Shown here: positions 29,513 through 39,434 of the stretch, piece after piece
How the letters are laid out: the number at the start of each line of letters is the position of its first letter
Position numbering within the stretch: position 1 is the first letter of the stretch
Origin: an uncultured Bacteroidales bacterium
GTDB lineage: Bacteria > Bacteroidota > Bacteroidia > Bacteroidales > Muribaculaceae
Direction of reading: 5' to 3'
DNA: 64,000 nt
Assembly: GCA_902792435.1 (NCBI GenBank)
Contig: CADAZN010000005.1
Span: 865 to 64,864, forward strand
The notes under the pieces: model-generated
Seen by the model: only the letters and a program-made list of their open reading frames with translations
Databases searched by the model: none
Told to the model about the DNA's origin: nothing
Translations under genes and position numbers: made by a program

Positions 29513-32500
29513 CTATGGTTCTACTGTCGCTATTGAGCCAGCACTATGGGCAGTGATTTGTGGAGCATACTGGCATTGTGCCGTTGCGATTCCCACGTTG
29601 TACTTGCCCGGTGCAGTGACATAAACGTCGTAGCTAATCACGTGTGTGCCCTTGTCAAGGCTGGTGAAGAAGATGTTAGTCTCACTATCCTTGATCTCCA
29701 GGTAGTAGTAGCAGCCGTCGGCATAGCGGTAGCCCGAAAGCTTATCCACTGGCTCGAAGCAAGAGCCGCGCTCGTCTTTCACAGTCACGAAGTCAAGATC
29801 CTTGGCGTTCTTGATAACGGTGCGCACCTGAATCTTGTCGCCAACCTTGAAGTTCTCCACCTTGCGCAGACTGCCGTCGGTGTTGTAAGCGTAGAACTCC
29901 TTGTGAATCGAGAGGTCGTAGATGCTAACCTCCTTGATGTCGCTCATCTCGGCCTTAAACTGGCTGTAGATGGCTCCCCAAGCGGGACTTGCACCGTTAC
30001 GCTCGATGTTGAGCGTTGCGAGCGACAGAGCAGGAATCTCCTTGCGGCAGTAGCCAAGATAAGAGTCAACCTTGTTAAACTCTAATGGCTTGCCGTCGAT
30101 AGTAATGGTTGGAGTGCCATTGCGCTCGAGCCACTTGCTGCCAGTAGAGAGCAGGCTGTAAACGGCATCGGCAGCCAGGCTGCTAGAGCCCCAGTCGTTG
30201 GTTTGCTTCATCAGCAGAATCCACTTGCGCACCTGGTCAATCTCGGCAGTGCGTGGATCCACCTCGTTCATTGCCTGAAGGATAGTAGATGTCACAGCCA
30301 CCTTGTCAAGGTAGCGCCATCCGGCTTGAACGTTATCCCAATACATGCCGGTCTCAGGCTTGGTGAGAGCAAACTGGCGAATCGACTCAACGATGTTCTT
30401 TGCCACACTCTGGTAGTTGTTGCGGTTGAGCGTGAGCGCATAGAACGCCTTGTTGCCCAAACTTGTACCCTTCCAGTCCTTGGTCATCGCCTTGAGGCAA
30501 TTCTTGAGCATGGTTTTATTCTCTCCTGTTACAGGAATCTCGGGATAGAGTGTGCGAACATACACATAGCTGCTGAAGCCACTGTGATTGTTCTTATTGA
30601 ACTTGAGATGCTCCTTGTAAACACGCAGATACTCTTTGTCGAAATAGACAATCGCACGTTTCACCATTGCATTGATGGCGGCATCATCCTTGAGATAACC
30701 CAAGTGGTGAAGCTCACCAATGAGCTCGAGCACTGTCTCGGTGGTGTAGAGCGAAGACTCGCAATTAGGATACAAGTACCAAGTGAAACCACCATCACTC
30801 ATCTGCAGGCGTTGCAGACTCTCGACGATGCGCTTGTGCTCGGCAGCCATGAGCTGCTCGTCAAAGAGCTCATTCAAGCGTGACATGCGCAGCGTCTGTC
30901 GGTCGGCCTCATTCACCCAAGGTGACGCAAGCAGTGTGCCAATCTTGAGGTCACTATTGCGTGCAAGCATCGACACGAGAGTAGAGTCTTGCTCGTTGGC
31001 TTTCCAGTAGTCGACAGCTTCCTTGATGTTAGGCTGCGACTTGGCGATGCCTTGCGCCAGTGTCTCGGCAAAGAGGCTGTGAGCCAACGTTGTGGCAACC
31101 TTATAGTTGTCGCTGAAGATTGTGGGCAGAGCCTGAACGCAATACCACACGGGATTGTCGCAATACTCAAGAGTCACGCGTGCATCCTTAGCAAACTGTG
31201 GCAACTGAGTAGTGAACGATGGCGTAGCGGCATCGATGTAGAACGGTTGTGTCTCAATCACGGGCGATATAGCTTGGAGCACAGGAATCATCACCTGCTC
31301 ACCGTCGCCAAAGTTGCCTGTAGCAGCCTTAACGCGGAAACCAACAAACGGAATAGTGTCGGGCACCTCCCAGTCGATTGTGAGGGTGTTGGTACCACTG
31401 GCGGCAATATTCTCATTGAAGGCACGACGCATAATCACCTCATCGGTGCGAGGATTGAACAGCTCGATGATGGCGTCGCATGGCAGAGCGTTGTCGGTAG
31501 AGTTCTGCAAGCTAGCAGCCAGTTGTGCGCTGTCGCCCTGACGCAAGAAGCGTGGCAGGCTCGACTTCACCATCACAGGTTTGTTGGTGAGCACTTGCTT
31601 GTTCAGCTTGTCGGTATTCAGGTCACGGTTGTAGGCAAGTGCCTGCATTATCCAAGTGGTGTTGAAGTTGGGAGCGTCAAACTCGAGGCTCACATTGCCC
31701 TGCGCGTCACTCACAAGCATGGGTTGCCACAGGGCCACCTTCACATCGCTCTCACGCACCTCAACCTTCTCGAGTGCTGCCTCATCCACCTTAGGTTCGG
31801 GAGACTGAGCCTCTTCTTCGTCGAGAGCCTCGGCCACACCACCTCCCAGCTCGGCCATTCCATTAGCACTGGTTGCTCCCCTCACAAGGATGCGCTTGTC
31901 GGCCGCCTTTGCCATGGGCGCTTCCATAGGCATTCCATCTTCCATTGCCGAGGCTGTCTCATAGAGCACCATGCCGCGGCCAGCTCCTAGCATTCCATAG
32001 GCCCTAAAGTTCTCGAAGAACACCTCGTCGTAGGTGTTGAACTCGGCAATCGAAGCCGAATTAGTATCGAGAAGGTCATGTCTCCACCATGGTCTGTCAT
32101 AGAGATAACCACTCAAATGATTGCGGTCAAATCTCATCACATATTTACCAAAGAGGCTTGGTGCAAAGCTCCAGTTATTAGCGCTGATATCGTTGATGGC
32201 CTTGTCCATCATCTCGAGCAGCATAGCGCCTTGCTGAGGCTTGTCGTTCTCGTCAACAAGTGTGAACGACCACTTCTCGTGTTCACCCGAAACAAGCTTG
32301 TCGCGGAAGGAATTTACCTTAACCTTGAGGGCCTTAGCCTTAACATTGCTTTTCAGGTGTACATTATTTCCATACACATTGCCCCCAGCAACGCTATAGA
32401 AATGTATGTCAAGATATCCTCCAGGGGTGTTCGGCATTTCTATCGCGAAGTCGTTGATGCCCTGCTTCATCTTGAGCCATCCCTGCTTCTCGACCTTGTC

Positions 32501-35074
32501 ACGCGAGTTGGCGATGTAGTAGATGTAAGCATCCTGCGCACTACCTATCGTGATGTGTCCAACGTTTTTATCGTCCACTTTGCGTCCGTCGCTTGGCAAC
32601 CATAGCGGGTTATCCTTGACGGGGCTAGTCTTCTCGCCCATGCGATAAAGTGTAAGGTAGCCAGTTGTGATTTCGTCATCGCCAAGCATGTTAACAGTAA
32701 CTTTATACTTGCCCGAAGGCAGCTTAGTGAGGTCAAGAACTGGATTCTCGCTGTTGATGTTGCCAGAGGCCACTACATCACCATTCTCATCTTGAATTTT
32801 GTAGTAGCATTCCACGCCTTTCTCGTTCTCGTCGGTGCTGTTAAACACGAGCGGCAGCTTAATGGGCTCTACATTGTTGAATTCCTTATCGCTAAGTGTC
32901 ACGCCACGACGACTGCCAATGATGAAGCGGTGGCTTGCCTCTTGCGACTCGCCAGCCTCGTTGGTGCATTGGGCTTCAAGCACATAATTGTAATGCCAAT
33001 GCTTAGCTTCATTCTCCTTGAAGCTCGACGCTGGCAACTCAAGAGTGAACTCGCCCTTCTCATTGGTGGTCATCACTGTGTCGACAATGTTTTCGCCGCG
33101 AGTCGTCGACCAACGCCACCACCAGCTCCACTCGTTGCGATACAGGTGCAACTTAACCTGAGCATTAGGCACTGGTACACCGCTGTAGGTCGCAGCCTTG
33201 CCAGTAATCTTTACTGGCTGGTTGCGGGTGAACACTTGGCGTGCATCGGGGAAAGAAACGGTGAACGTGGGAGCCTTGTACTCACTTACGTTGAACGAAT
33301 GATATAATAGATGCTTATTGCCCGAACTGAAGTCCAGCGAAAAGCGTCCATTCAAGCGATCGGTAGGAATCTTGAATTCTCCTTGAATGCGTCCGTAGGC
33401 GTCACTCGTCGTCTCAAGCGTGTCAACTGCCTTGTGGTTAGGATCATAGAGTATTACCCGCACCTTCTTGCCGTCGACAGGGCTCATCTCTTCGCTGGTA
33501 ATAATGTGAAGGATGGCGGCAAACTTCATTGTCTCGCCTGGACGATAGATGTTGAGGTCGGTAAACACCCTCGCTGTTGTTTGACTATTAGGTTCTGACT
33601 TGCTGAATGGATATACAGTCATCGACGGAACATACTTGTCGTTGTCACGAGTGGCAGTTACATAATGATAATTGTATTTCGTATCGTTAGGCAACAAAGA
33701 ACTACCATCATTATCGGTTATGGCTTTCGAGTTATACGTCCTGTTCCCGCTGTAACGACTCTCAAAATCAACGTTCACCCCTTGCTGCGGAGCACCAGTA
33801 CGAGTGTCGACGGTGAACACACGGTCGGGGAAGTTCTCACCACCTGCACTGAACATGGTAATGTTATGTACTGTAATGACCTCGTTTAGACTCACCTTTA
33901 CCAATCCACTTTCCTCGCCAGCTCCGTTGACGAAGTAGCCAACAACAATATATCGGCCAAAAGGAAGCGGTGGCACTGTCACATCTACATGGTCATTAAA
34001 GGGCACCACGCCTGGGCAATGCAGCTTGTGAGTGCGTACAAGCTCCAGTCTTTTCACATCAACCCTGTCATATGACGACTTATTCTTCAATTCATTGAAC
34101 AAATTGTCAGGAATGCGGTAGATGCGAGCCTCGGCATTGTTCACATTGTTGAAATAGCCCGAAATCTTGATTGAGTCGGTATTAGCCAAATGCTTCTTTA
34201 CACTCAAGTTCACGCTCTGGTTCTCAGCCTCGTAAATTTTGTTTTGAACAGCTGGAGTATAATAAGAATTGGGAAAGCGGTTAACATATTCCTTAAAGTC
34301 GACATAGTGCTCGGTAGCAGACGACTTGAGCAGGAACATGGCACTGTGCTCATTGTCCTTACACATCTCATACTCCTTGAAATCATCATCATAGGCATCG
34401 GTCTCGGTCATGGCATATATCCACTCAGGGCTGCCCTTAGTGCACGAGTCTATCCAACGCTTTTCCAACTCTTTTTCTAACTCATTATCATCCACCAGTC
34501 CTTTAAAATGAATGCACAGAGCCTGGAACAGAGTAGGAACATAGACAGCTCCCATCTCGTTGCCATCAACAAAAAGCTTGCTGTAGTTACCTATTGGGCA
34601 CTGCTTGAGCGCCGCCTCGTCGGCAAGAGCAGCATTCATGAGCTCCTTAATCTTGGAGTCACATTGCGCCTTGTCCCACTCGGTGTAGTCGCCCGAGGCC
34701 TCTTCGTCAACAGCGTTCTTGCGGTCATTCATTCCATAGGAATTACCATAGCTTCTAAAAATCGCTGCCTCAAGAAAATTGAGAATCGCCTTGTAGTCGG
34801 CACGATGCTCCTTTTTCTTCACATCCTCGATTTGGGTGATAATCGTGTCCATCGTTTCCTGCGACACTTTGCTTTTAGCAATCGAGTAACGCACAAGAGC
34901 GTCGACCATCATTTGGCCGTCGCCTCTTTTCTGTGCCTTTTTCAGTTGCGCCAGCGCATCTTTACTCACCTGCTGAGGATAGTCAAAGTCGGGCTCATCG
35001 TCAGCATAAGTGTTAAATGAGAAAAGACCCATAATCGTTAAAAATAAAATGAATTTAGAAAGTAATTTATGCAT
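29513..35074 (-). CDS. Alpha-2-macroglobulin family protein, 1853 aa
   Basis: Exported giant protein with an N-terminal signal peptide (about 1-24, ending NTYA) and an alpha-helical N-terminal region (about 25-290). Macroglobulin beta domains follow, including the MG2-like FTDLNIYRPGETMKFAAI near residue 505, a low-complexity bait-like stretch rich in A, M, E and P (about 1050-1115), the A2M core (LWQPMLVSDAQGNVSLEFDAP) and an alpha-toroid. The thioester motif CxEQ is absent: the equivalent region after NPVWYCVQALP reads KVATTL. Non-thioester bacterial A2Ms are thought to trap or restrain proteases in the envelope. Monocistronic with its own terminator. Confidence 0.9.
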   Translation of the reverse strand: MHKLLSKFILFLTIMGLFSFNTYADDEPDFDYPQQVSKDALAQLKKAQKRGDGQMMVDALVRYSIAKSKVSQETMDTIITQIEDVKKKEHRADYKAILNFLEAAIFRSYGNSYGMNDRKNAVDEEASGDYTEWDKAQCDSKIKELMNAALADEAALKQCPIGNYSKLFVDGNEMGAVYVPTLFQALCIHFKGLVDDNELEKELEKRWIDSCTKGSPEWIYAMTETDAYDDDFKEYEMCKDNEHSAMFLLKSSATEHYVDFKEYVNRFPNSYYTPAVQNKIYEAENQSVNLSVKKHLANTDSIKISGYFNNVNNAEARIYRIPDNLFNELKNKSSYDRVDVKRLELVRTHKLHCPGVVPFNDHVDVTVPPLPFGRYIVVGYFVNGAGEESGLVKVSLNEVITVHNITMFSAGGENFPDRVFTVDTRTGAPQQGVNVDFESRYSGNRTYNSKAITDNDGSSLLPNDTKYNYHYVTATRDNDKYVPSMTVYPFSKSEPNSQTTARVFTDLNIYRPGETMKFAAILHIITSEEMSPVDGKKVRVILYDPNHKAVDTLETTSDAYGRIQGEFKIPTDRLNGRFSLDFSSGNKHLLYHSFNVSEYKAPTFTVSFPDARQVFTRNQPVKITGKAATYSGVPVPNAQVKLHLYRNEWSWWWRWSTTRGENIVDTVMTTNEKGEFTLELPASSFKENEAKHWHYNYVLEAQCTNEAGESQEASHRFIIGSRRGVTLSDKEFNNVEPIKLPLVFNSTDENEKGVECYYKIQDENGDVVASGNINSENPVLDLTKLPSGKYKVTVNMLGDDEITTGYLTLYRMGEKTSPVKDNPLWLPSDGRKVDDKNVGHITIGSAQDAYIYYIANSRDKVEKQGWLKMKQGINDFAIEMPNTPGGYLDIHFYSVAGGNVYGNNVHLKSNVKAKALKVKVNSFRDKLVSGEHEKWSFTLVDENDKPQQGAMLLEMMDKAINDISANNWSFAPSLFGKYVMRFDRNHLSGYLYDRPWWRHDLLDTNSASIAEFNTYDEVFFENFRAYGMLGAGRGMVLYETASAMEDGMPMEAPMAKAADKRILVRGATSANGMAELGGGVAEALDEEEAQSPEPKVDEAALEKVEVRESDVKVALWQPMLVSDAQGNVSLEFDAPNFNTTWIMQALAYNRDLNTDKLNKQVLTNKPVMVKSSLPRFLRQGDSAQLAASLQNSTDNALPCDAIIELFNPRTDEVIMRRAFNENIAASGTNTLTIDWEVPDTIPFVGFRVKAATGNFGDGEQVMIPVLQAISPVIETQPFYIDAATPSFTTQLPQFAKDARVTLEYCDNPVWYCVQALPTIFSDNYKVATTLAHSLFAETLAQGIAKSQPNIKEAVDYWKANEQDSTLVSMLARNSDLKIGTLLASPWVNEADRQTLRMSRLNELFDEQLMAAEHKRIVESLQRLQMSDGGFTWYLYPNCESSLYTTETVLELIGELHHLGYLKDDAAINAMVKRAIVYFDKEYLRVYKEHLKFNKNNHSGFSSYVYVRTLYPEIPVTGENKTMLKNCLKAMTKDWKGTSLGNKAFYALTLNRNNYQSVAKNIVESIRQFALTKPETGMYWDNVQAGWRYLDKVAVTSTILQAMNEVDPRTAEIDQVRKWILLMKQTNDWGSSSLAADAVYSLLSTGSKWLERNGTPTITIDGKPLEFNKVDSYLGYCRKEIPALSLATLNIERNGASPAWGAIYSQFKAEMSDIKEVSIYDLSIHKEFYAYNTDGSLRKVENFKVGDKIQVRTVIKNAKDLDFVTVKDERGSCFEPVDKLSGYRYADGCYYYLEIKDSETNIFFTSLDKGTHVISYDVYVTAPGKYNVGIATAQCQYAPQITAHSAGSIATVEP

Positions 35075-35235
35075 ACAATATAAATTATTAATTACACACA
35101 GATTTTATTTCAGTTTGAAACAAAAAAAGCAACAAACTCCTATTATAATAACGTTAGAAATTAATTATTATTTTATAATAATAAGACTTGGTTAATAGCT
35201 AAAAGTTTAACACCTAGGATTATCAAAAAAAAGCA

Positions 35236-35273
35236 AAAGGGAAGATAAGTTGAAAAAACTCACCTTCCCCTTT
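35236..35273 (-). terminator. Terminator of the dockerin-tailed surface protein gene
   Basis: On the minus strand GGGAAG and CTTCCC arms with an inner AGTT/AACT extension are followed by UUUUGCUUUUUUUU. The rest of the 226-bp gap to 35074 is AT-rich with no gene. Confidence 0.65.
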
Positions 35274-35300
35274 ATTATTTTATTTTACAACTATGATCGA

Positions 35301-37400
35301 TTATCTGCCACCCAACAGGATGTTGTAAACTGCAGTAATATCACCAGAAGTAATTACGCCGTCACCTGTCTGATCGCCATTTACTACACCTGTCCAGTCA
35401 TCGTTGAGCAAGATGTTGTAAAGCAATGTTATATCGGCAGCAGTAACTTGTCCGTCGCCGTTAACATCTCCAGGAACAGCGGGAGTGCTATTAGCCACAA
35501 CAGTGAGGGTCATGTCATTAGCGTTGATAGTGAAGGTGTAGTTGCCACCGTTCTCCATGCGGAAGTTCGAGCCGTCAACCATTGCTAAGGGCACATTGAG
35601 CAGGCCGTTGTTGATCAGGAAGTAGCCAACGTTGTTCTCGTCAACGCCACCATACCATGTCCAGCCATCGCCGTTGGGAGTGATAACCTTGAACTCAGCG
35701 CCAGCCTCAAGGTCGCCTTGAGCCTCGTAAACGCCTTCCTCATCGGTTTCGGCAAATACCAATCGACCACCATCAGCCTCTTGATTCCAGTTATTGAAAG
35801 ATCCCACAAGGTAGAACTCGCTTGGTGGAACTTCACCTTGAATGATGGTTAAGTCATGGTGGTGACCAATGATAGAGAAACGAACAACCGCCTTGCGACC
35901 TTCAACGCCAGCAGGCAGTGGAGCAACCTGGATGCCCACATTTACCTCACCTGTAAGTTCTCCATTCTCATACTCATCCTCAGGAGTGAGAGTGAGCCAA
36001 TCTGGAATATCAGAACCATCGGCAAGCGTGATGTCCCACATTTCAGAGGGCTCGGTTGTATAAGCCGAGAAGTTGCTGCCATAGTACAAGTCATCAGTGC
36101 CGTCGTAAGTCAAGTTGCCAGCTGCGTCATACTTGCGAACGCTTGGGTCGTTGGTGTAGTTGTTGATAATGAATGGGAAGGTTACATCCAGGAAGATACC
36201 AGGAGCGCTATAGCCTTTGAAACCATTGAACATGGCATTCAAACTGCGAGCAGTGCCAATGTTGCCGTCTTCGTCGAGCTGGATGTTGTAGCCAGTCTCA
36301 CCAATGCCCTCATCCCAAACGTCGGCGCACAGAGGCACAGCAAATCTTTGGATAGCATCATTGTCGTAACCACTGAGCACTACATAAATCTCATCGTCAA
36401 TCTCGGGAGTGATCTCCGAAACCAGTCCATATTCCTCATCAACCTCAGTGAAAGTGAAATACAAGCCGCCCGAAGTCTCCTCGCCTACTGAAGCAGGAAG
36501 AGTAGCTTTTGCCTCGGCAATCATCTCGCCAAAGCTCATCTCACGTGGCTCGTGAGCGCCAACCTTGTAGATGCGCATTGTAAGCTCCACGGGCTCAGTG
36601 CTCATGTAGAAAGCATAACGTATTGCGGCACCGCGCAGCACGTAGGGATTCTCGGGTTTCTCACAGTAGATTGCACAAGCGTTCCAGCCAGTGTAGTTCT
36701 TACCAAACCAGAAGGCGGTGCTGCCACCGTCGCTGTCGAGCGCTCCAGTGAGATAGCGAGTAATACCTGAGTAATTCAAGTCGCGGTCACGTGAAGCCCA
36801 ATATTTTGGAGAAGCAAACCAGCCCTCAGAACCATTAGTGTTACTAGCCAAGCGGGTGGCTATGTCGTGGTGGGCATAAAGTGTGATAGGTACTTCCTCA
36901 TCACTCGAGTTGTGGCCTATCAAGCAGAACTCACCACTTTCATCAAAGATGTAAGGTACCGAGTCGGTCTCGGTGATGAAGTTGAGGGTGAGGTTTTGCT
37001 GGTCTTCTACCGTAATCCATGGGCGGCCGCTAACTGTGCGGTCCCACTTTTGATAAGACCAGTCGGCAACTTTTGTGCCGAGGAAGGTCACGTCGCGGAA
37101 GTTGGGCATGTACAAGTATGGAGAATAATACACGCGCGAAAACATTGGGTTATAACCCACATAGAACGATCCATGAGGACGACCGTAGAAAGTCTCACCC
37201 TCTTGAGGCTGAGCCTTGAGCTGAATTGGCATGTTGTCGGGGGCTGCCGTCTCAGTTGTTACTATCGCCTTCCCATCGGGCATTGAAGCCATTACTGGGC
37301 GGTCGTTTTTCATGTTTGAATACTTTTGGTTGTAATCAACCTTAGCTGTTGCCACGCTGGCAATGAGCGCAGCTGCTAGCAATAAGTACAATTTCTTCAT
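35301..37400 (-). CDS. Secreted multi-domain protein with starch-binding-like and dockerin-like domains, 699 aa
   Basis: Signal peptide (1-19, ending VATA). The bulk (20-520) is beta-rich, aromatic-rich and not recognised. A domain at about 530-640 begins FYLVGSFNNWNQ, the pattern of SusE/SusF-like or AMPK-type glycan-binding modules. Residues about 642-699 are a dockerin-like double EF-hand (GDVNGDGQVTAADITLLYNI, GDQTGDGVITSGDITAVYNI). A glycan-binding surface role is inferred from the domain only. Confidence 0.75.
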   Translation of the reverse strand: MKKLYLLLAAALIASVATAKVDYNQKYSNMKNDRPVMASMPDGKAIVTTETAAPDNMPIQLKAQPQEGETFYGRPHGSFYVGYNPMFSRVYYSPYLYMPNFRDVTFLGTKVADWSYQKWDRTVSGRPWITVEDQQNLTLNFITETDSVPYIFDESGEFCLIGHNSSDEEVPITLYAHHDIATRLASNTNGSEGWFASPKYWASRDRDLNYSGITRYLTGALDSDGGSTAFWFGKNYTGWNACAIYCEKPENPYVLRGAAIRYAFYMSTEPVELTMRIYKVGAHEPREMSFGEMIAEAKATLPASVGEETSGGLYFTFTEVDEEYGLVSEITPEIDDEIYVVLSGYDNDAIQRFAVPLCADVWDEGIGETGYNIQLDEDGNIGTARSLNAMFNGFKGYSAPGIFLDVTFPFIINNYTNDPSVRKYDAAGNLTYDGTDDLYYGSNFSAYTTEPSEMWDITLADGSDIPDWLTLTPEDEYENGELTGEVNVGIQVAPLPAGVEGRKAVVRFSIIGHHHDLTIIQGEVPPSEFYLVGSFNNWNQEADGGRLVFAETDEEGVYEAQGDLEAGAEFKVITPNGDGWTWYGGVDENNVGYFLINNGLLNVPLAMVDGSNFRMENGGNYTFTINANDMTLTVVANSTPAVPGDVNGDGQVTAADITLLYNILLNDDWTGVVNGDQTGDGVITSGDITAVYNILLGGR

Positions 37401-37703
37401 AAAAAAACTGATTTTTTGTGTTAGTATTAATTTATTTTATATGGTTTTGTCAATAGTAATTCATATAATTTGCAAATATACTAATTATAATTTAAAATTT
37501 ATACTTTTTTCATCAAAAATCATTATTTTTTCAATAATTAGGAACCACCCTTACACTTGAACATCGTCAATGCCTGCCGCAACATTTGTTGCAGATAGCC
37601 AAACTTACATCATGTTAACATCTTGTTAATAAAAGTGACGCATTAATATTTTGCACTCCAATAAGAATGAAGTAACTTTGCAGGCACAAAAACACACCAT
37701 GCT
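37401..37703. other. Divergent intergenic region
   Basis: About 300 AT-rich bases between divergent genes. They hold a minus-strand -7 element TATATTTG (37473-37480) for the surface-protein gene and the dnaB promoter at the right end. No small gene was seen. Confidence 0.6.
37650..37680 (+). promoter_or_regulatory. Promoter of dnaB
   Basis: TTTG (37650-37653) and TAACTTTG (37673-37680) with 19-base spacing, 23 bases before the ATG. Confidence 0.75.
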
Positions 37704-39305
37704 ATGGAATTTGAAACTGGAAAATCATCTAGAAACCGCAACTATAACCGCAAGAAGCCTCAGCATGAGAGCGAAGTTTTGAGCGAATTGGGAAAGACCC
37801 AACCTCAAGACATTGCCATCGAGGAAGCTGTGCTGGGTGCATTAATGCTTGAGAAAGACGCTTACTCAATCGTGAGCGACCTGCTCAAGCCTGAGTGCTT
37901 CTATGACCATGCCAACCAGCTCATCTATGAGGCAATAATGTCGCTCGGCGTCAAGCAGCGCCCCATCGACATGCTCACCGTAACCGAGCAGCTGCGACTC
38001 GACGGCAACCTCGAAGAAGCAGGAGGTGCATTGCGCATTTCGGAACTCACCGGCCAAGTGTCGAGTGCCGCCAACATTGAGTATCATGCACGCATTGTAG
38101 CGCAAAAGTATCTGGCACGTGAGCTCATCAGCTTTAGCTCCAACATTTCAACACTGGCCTTTGACGATTCTATCGACGTCTACGACCTCATGCAGGAGGC
38201 CGAGGGCAAACTCTTTGAGCTGTCGAAAAACACCCTCAAGCGCGATGTTGTGCAAATCGACCCAGTAATCAACGACGCCATCAAGAAAATTCAAGATGCC
38301 AGCAACCGAAAGAGCGGTTTGAGCGGTCTTGCCACTGGATACCACGATCTCGACAGAATAACGTCGGGATGGCAGAACAGTGACCTTATTATTATCGCCG
38401 CACGTCCTGCTATGGGAAAGACCGCACTTGTGCTCTCGATGGCAAAGAACATGGCAGTGGAATACAACACCCCTATCGCGGTGTTCTCACTTGAGATGTC
38501 AAACATCCAGCTCGTGAACCGACTCATTAGCAACGTGTGCGAAATAAAGGGTGAGCAAATAAAAAGCGGACAACTCTCGGATCAGGAGTGGGATATTCTC
38601 ATGTCGCGCGTTAAGCAACTTTATTCGGCACCCATTTATGTCGATGACACACCATCTCTTTCTATATTTGAGCTCAGGACCAAGGCACGACGACTCGTGC
38701 GCGAACATGGCGTGAAGATGATTATCATCGACTATCTGCAGCTCATGAACGCTACTGGAATGAAATTTGGCAGCCGTGAGCAAGAGGTGAGTACCATATC
38801 GCGCTCGCTAAAGCAGCTTGCCAAGGAGCTTGACATACCAATCGTAGCGCTGTCACAGCTTAACCGTAGCGTTGAACAACGAGGTGATGACAAGCGCGGT
38901 AAGCGACCTCAGCTTAGCGACCTTCGTGAGAGTGGTGCCATTGAGCAGGATGCCGATATCGTTTGCTTCATCCACCGACCAGAGTACTATACCAAATCGA
39001 GCGAAGATAGTGAGGGTAACGACATTCGTGGTCTTGCCGAGTTTATCATCGCAAAGCATCGTAGCGGTGCTACCGACACCATTAAACTGAAATTCGTGTC
39101 ACGTTTTGCACGATTTGAGAACTGGAACGACAGCATCGAGTCGCCCAATGCTCCAACCCAAGGTATTACTGAGTCACGCATGAATAGTGAGAATCTCTCT
39201 TCGTCGATTCCCGACAGCGTTCCGCCTCCAGGTCCCGACGATATGCCACCCCAAGGCAACGTAGACTTCCTGCGCGACAATGACGAAAGCGCTCCACCAT
39301 TCTAA
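37704..39305 (+). CDS. dnaB: Replicative DNA helicase DnaB, 533 aa
   Basis: Hexameric helicase that unwinds the replication fork. It has an N-terminal DnaB domain (about 30-140), a linker, then a RecA-like domain with Walker A ARPAMGKTALVL, the Walker B IIIDYLQLM, and the LSQLNRSVEQR and DLRESGAIEQDADIV motifs. The proline-rich C-terminus (PPPGPDDMPPQG) is a likely disordered tail. Followed by a terminator. Confidence 0.97.
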   Translation: MEFETGKSSRNRNYNRKKPQHESEVLSELGKTQPQDIAIEEAVLGALMLEKDAYSIVSDLLKPECFYDHANQLIYEAIMSLGVKQRPIDMLTVTEQLRLDGNLEEAGGALRISELTGQVSSAANIEYHARIVAQKYLARELISFSSNISTLAFDDSIDVYDLMQEAEGKLFELSKNTLKRDVVQIDPVINDAIKKIQDASNRKSGLSGLATGYHDLDRITSGWQNSDLIIIAARPAMGKTALVLSMAKNMAVEYNTPIAVFSLEMSNIQLVNRLISNVCEIKGEQIKSGQLSDQEWDILMSRVKQLYSAPIYVDDTPSLSIFELRTKARRLVREHGVKMIIIDYLQLMNATGMKFGSREQEVSTISRSLKQLAKELDIPIVALSQLNRSVEQRGDDKRGKRPQLSDLRESGAIEQDADIVCFIHRPEYYTKSSEDSEGNDIRGLAEFIIAKHRSGATDTIKLKFVSRFARFENWNDSIESPNAPTQGITESRMNSENLSSSIPDSVPPPGPDDMPPQGNVDFLRDNDESAPPF

Positions 39306-39317
39306 TTTTTCACATTA

Positions 39318-39346
39318 CCCGTAAGCAACACTCTTGCGGGTTTTTT
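39318..39346 (+). terminator. Terminator of dnaB
   Basis: CCCGTAAG (39318-39325) and CTTGCGGG (39333-39340) followed by six T. Confidence 0.8.
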
Positions 39347-39356
39347 GTTGCAATTA

Positions 39357-39387
39357 TTTGTTTTGACAACCATTTTTCTTATATTTG
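39357..39387 (+). promoter_or_regulatory. Promoter of the tandem BspA-like genes
   Basis: TTTG (39357-39360) and TATATTTG (39380-39387), spacing 19. Confidence 0.7.
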
Positions 39388-39434
39388 CAAATTAAAACAA
39401 TAAGAAAAGCATTTCTAACAAAAACTTTACCATC

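Noticed and set aside
30989-31990. 333-aa open frame antisense to the alpha-2-macroglobulin gene
   Set aside because: Shadow frame without any recognisable motif.
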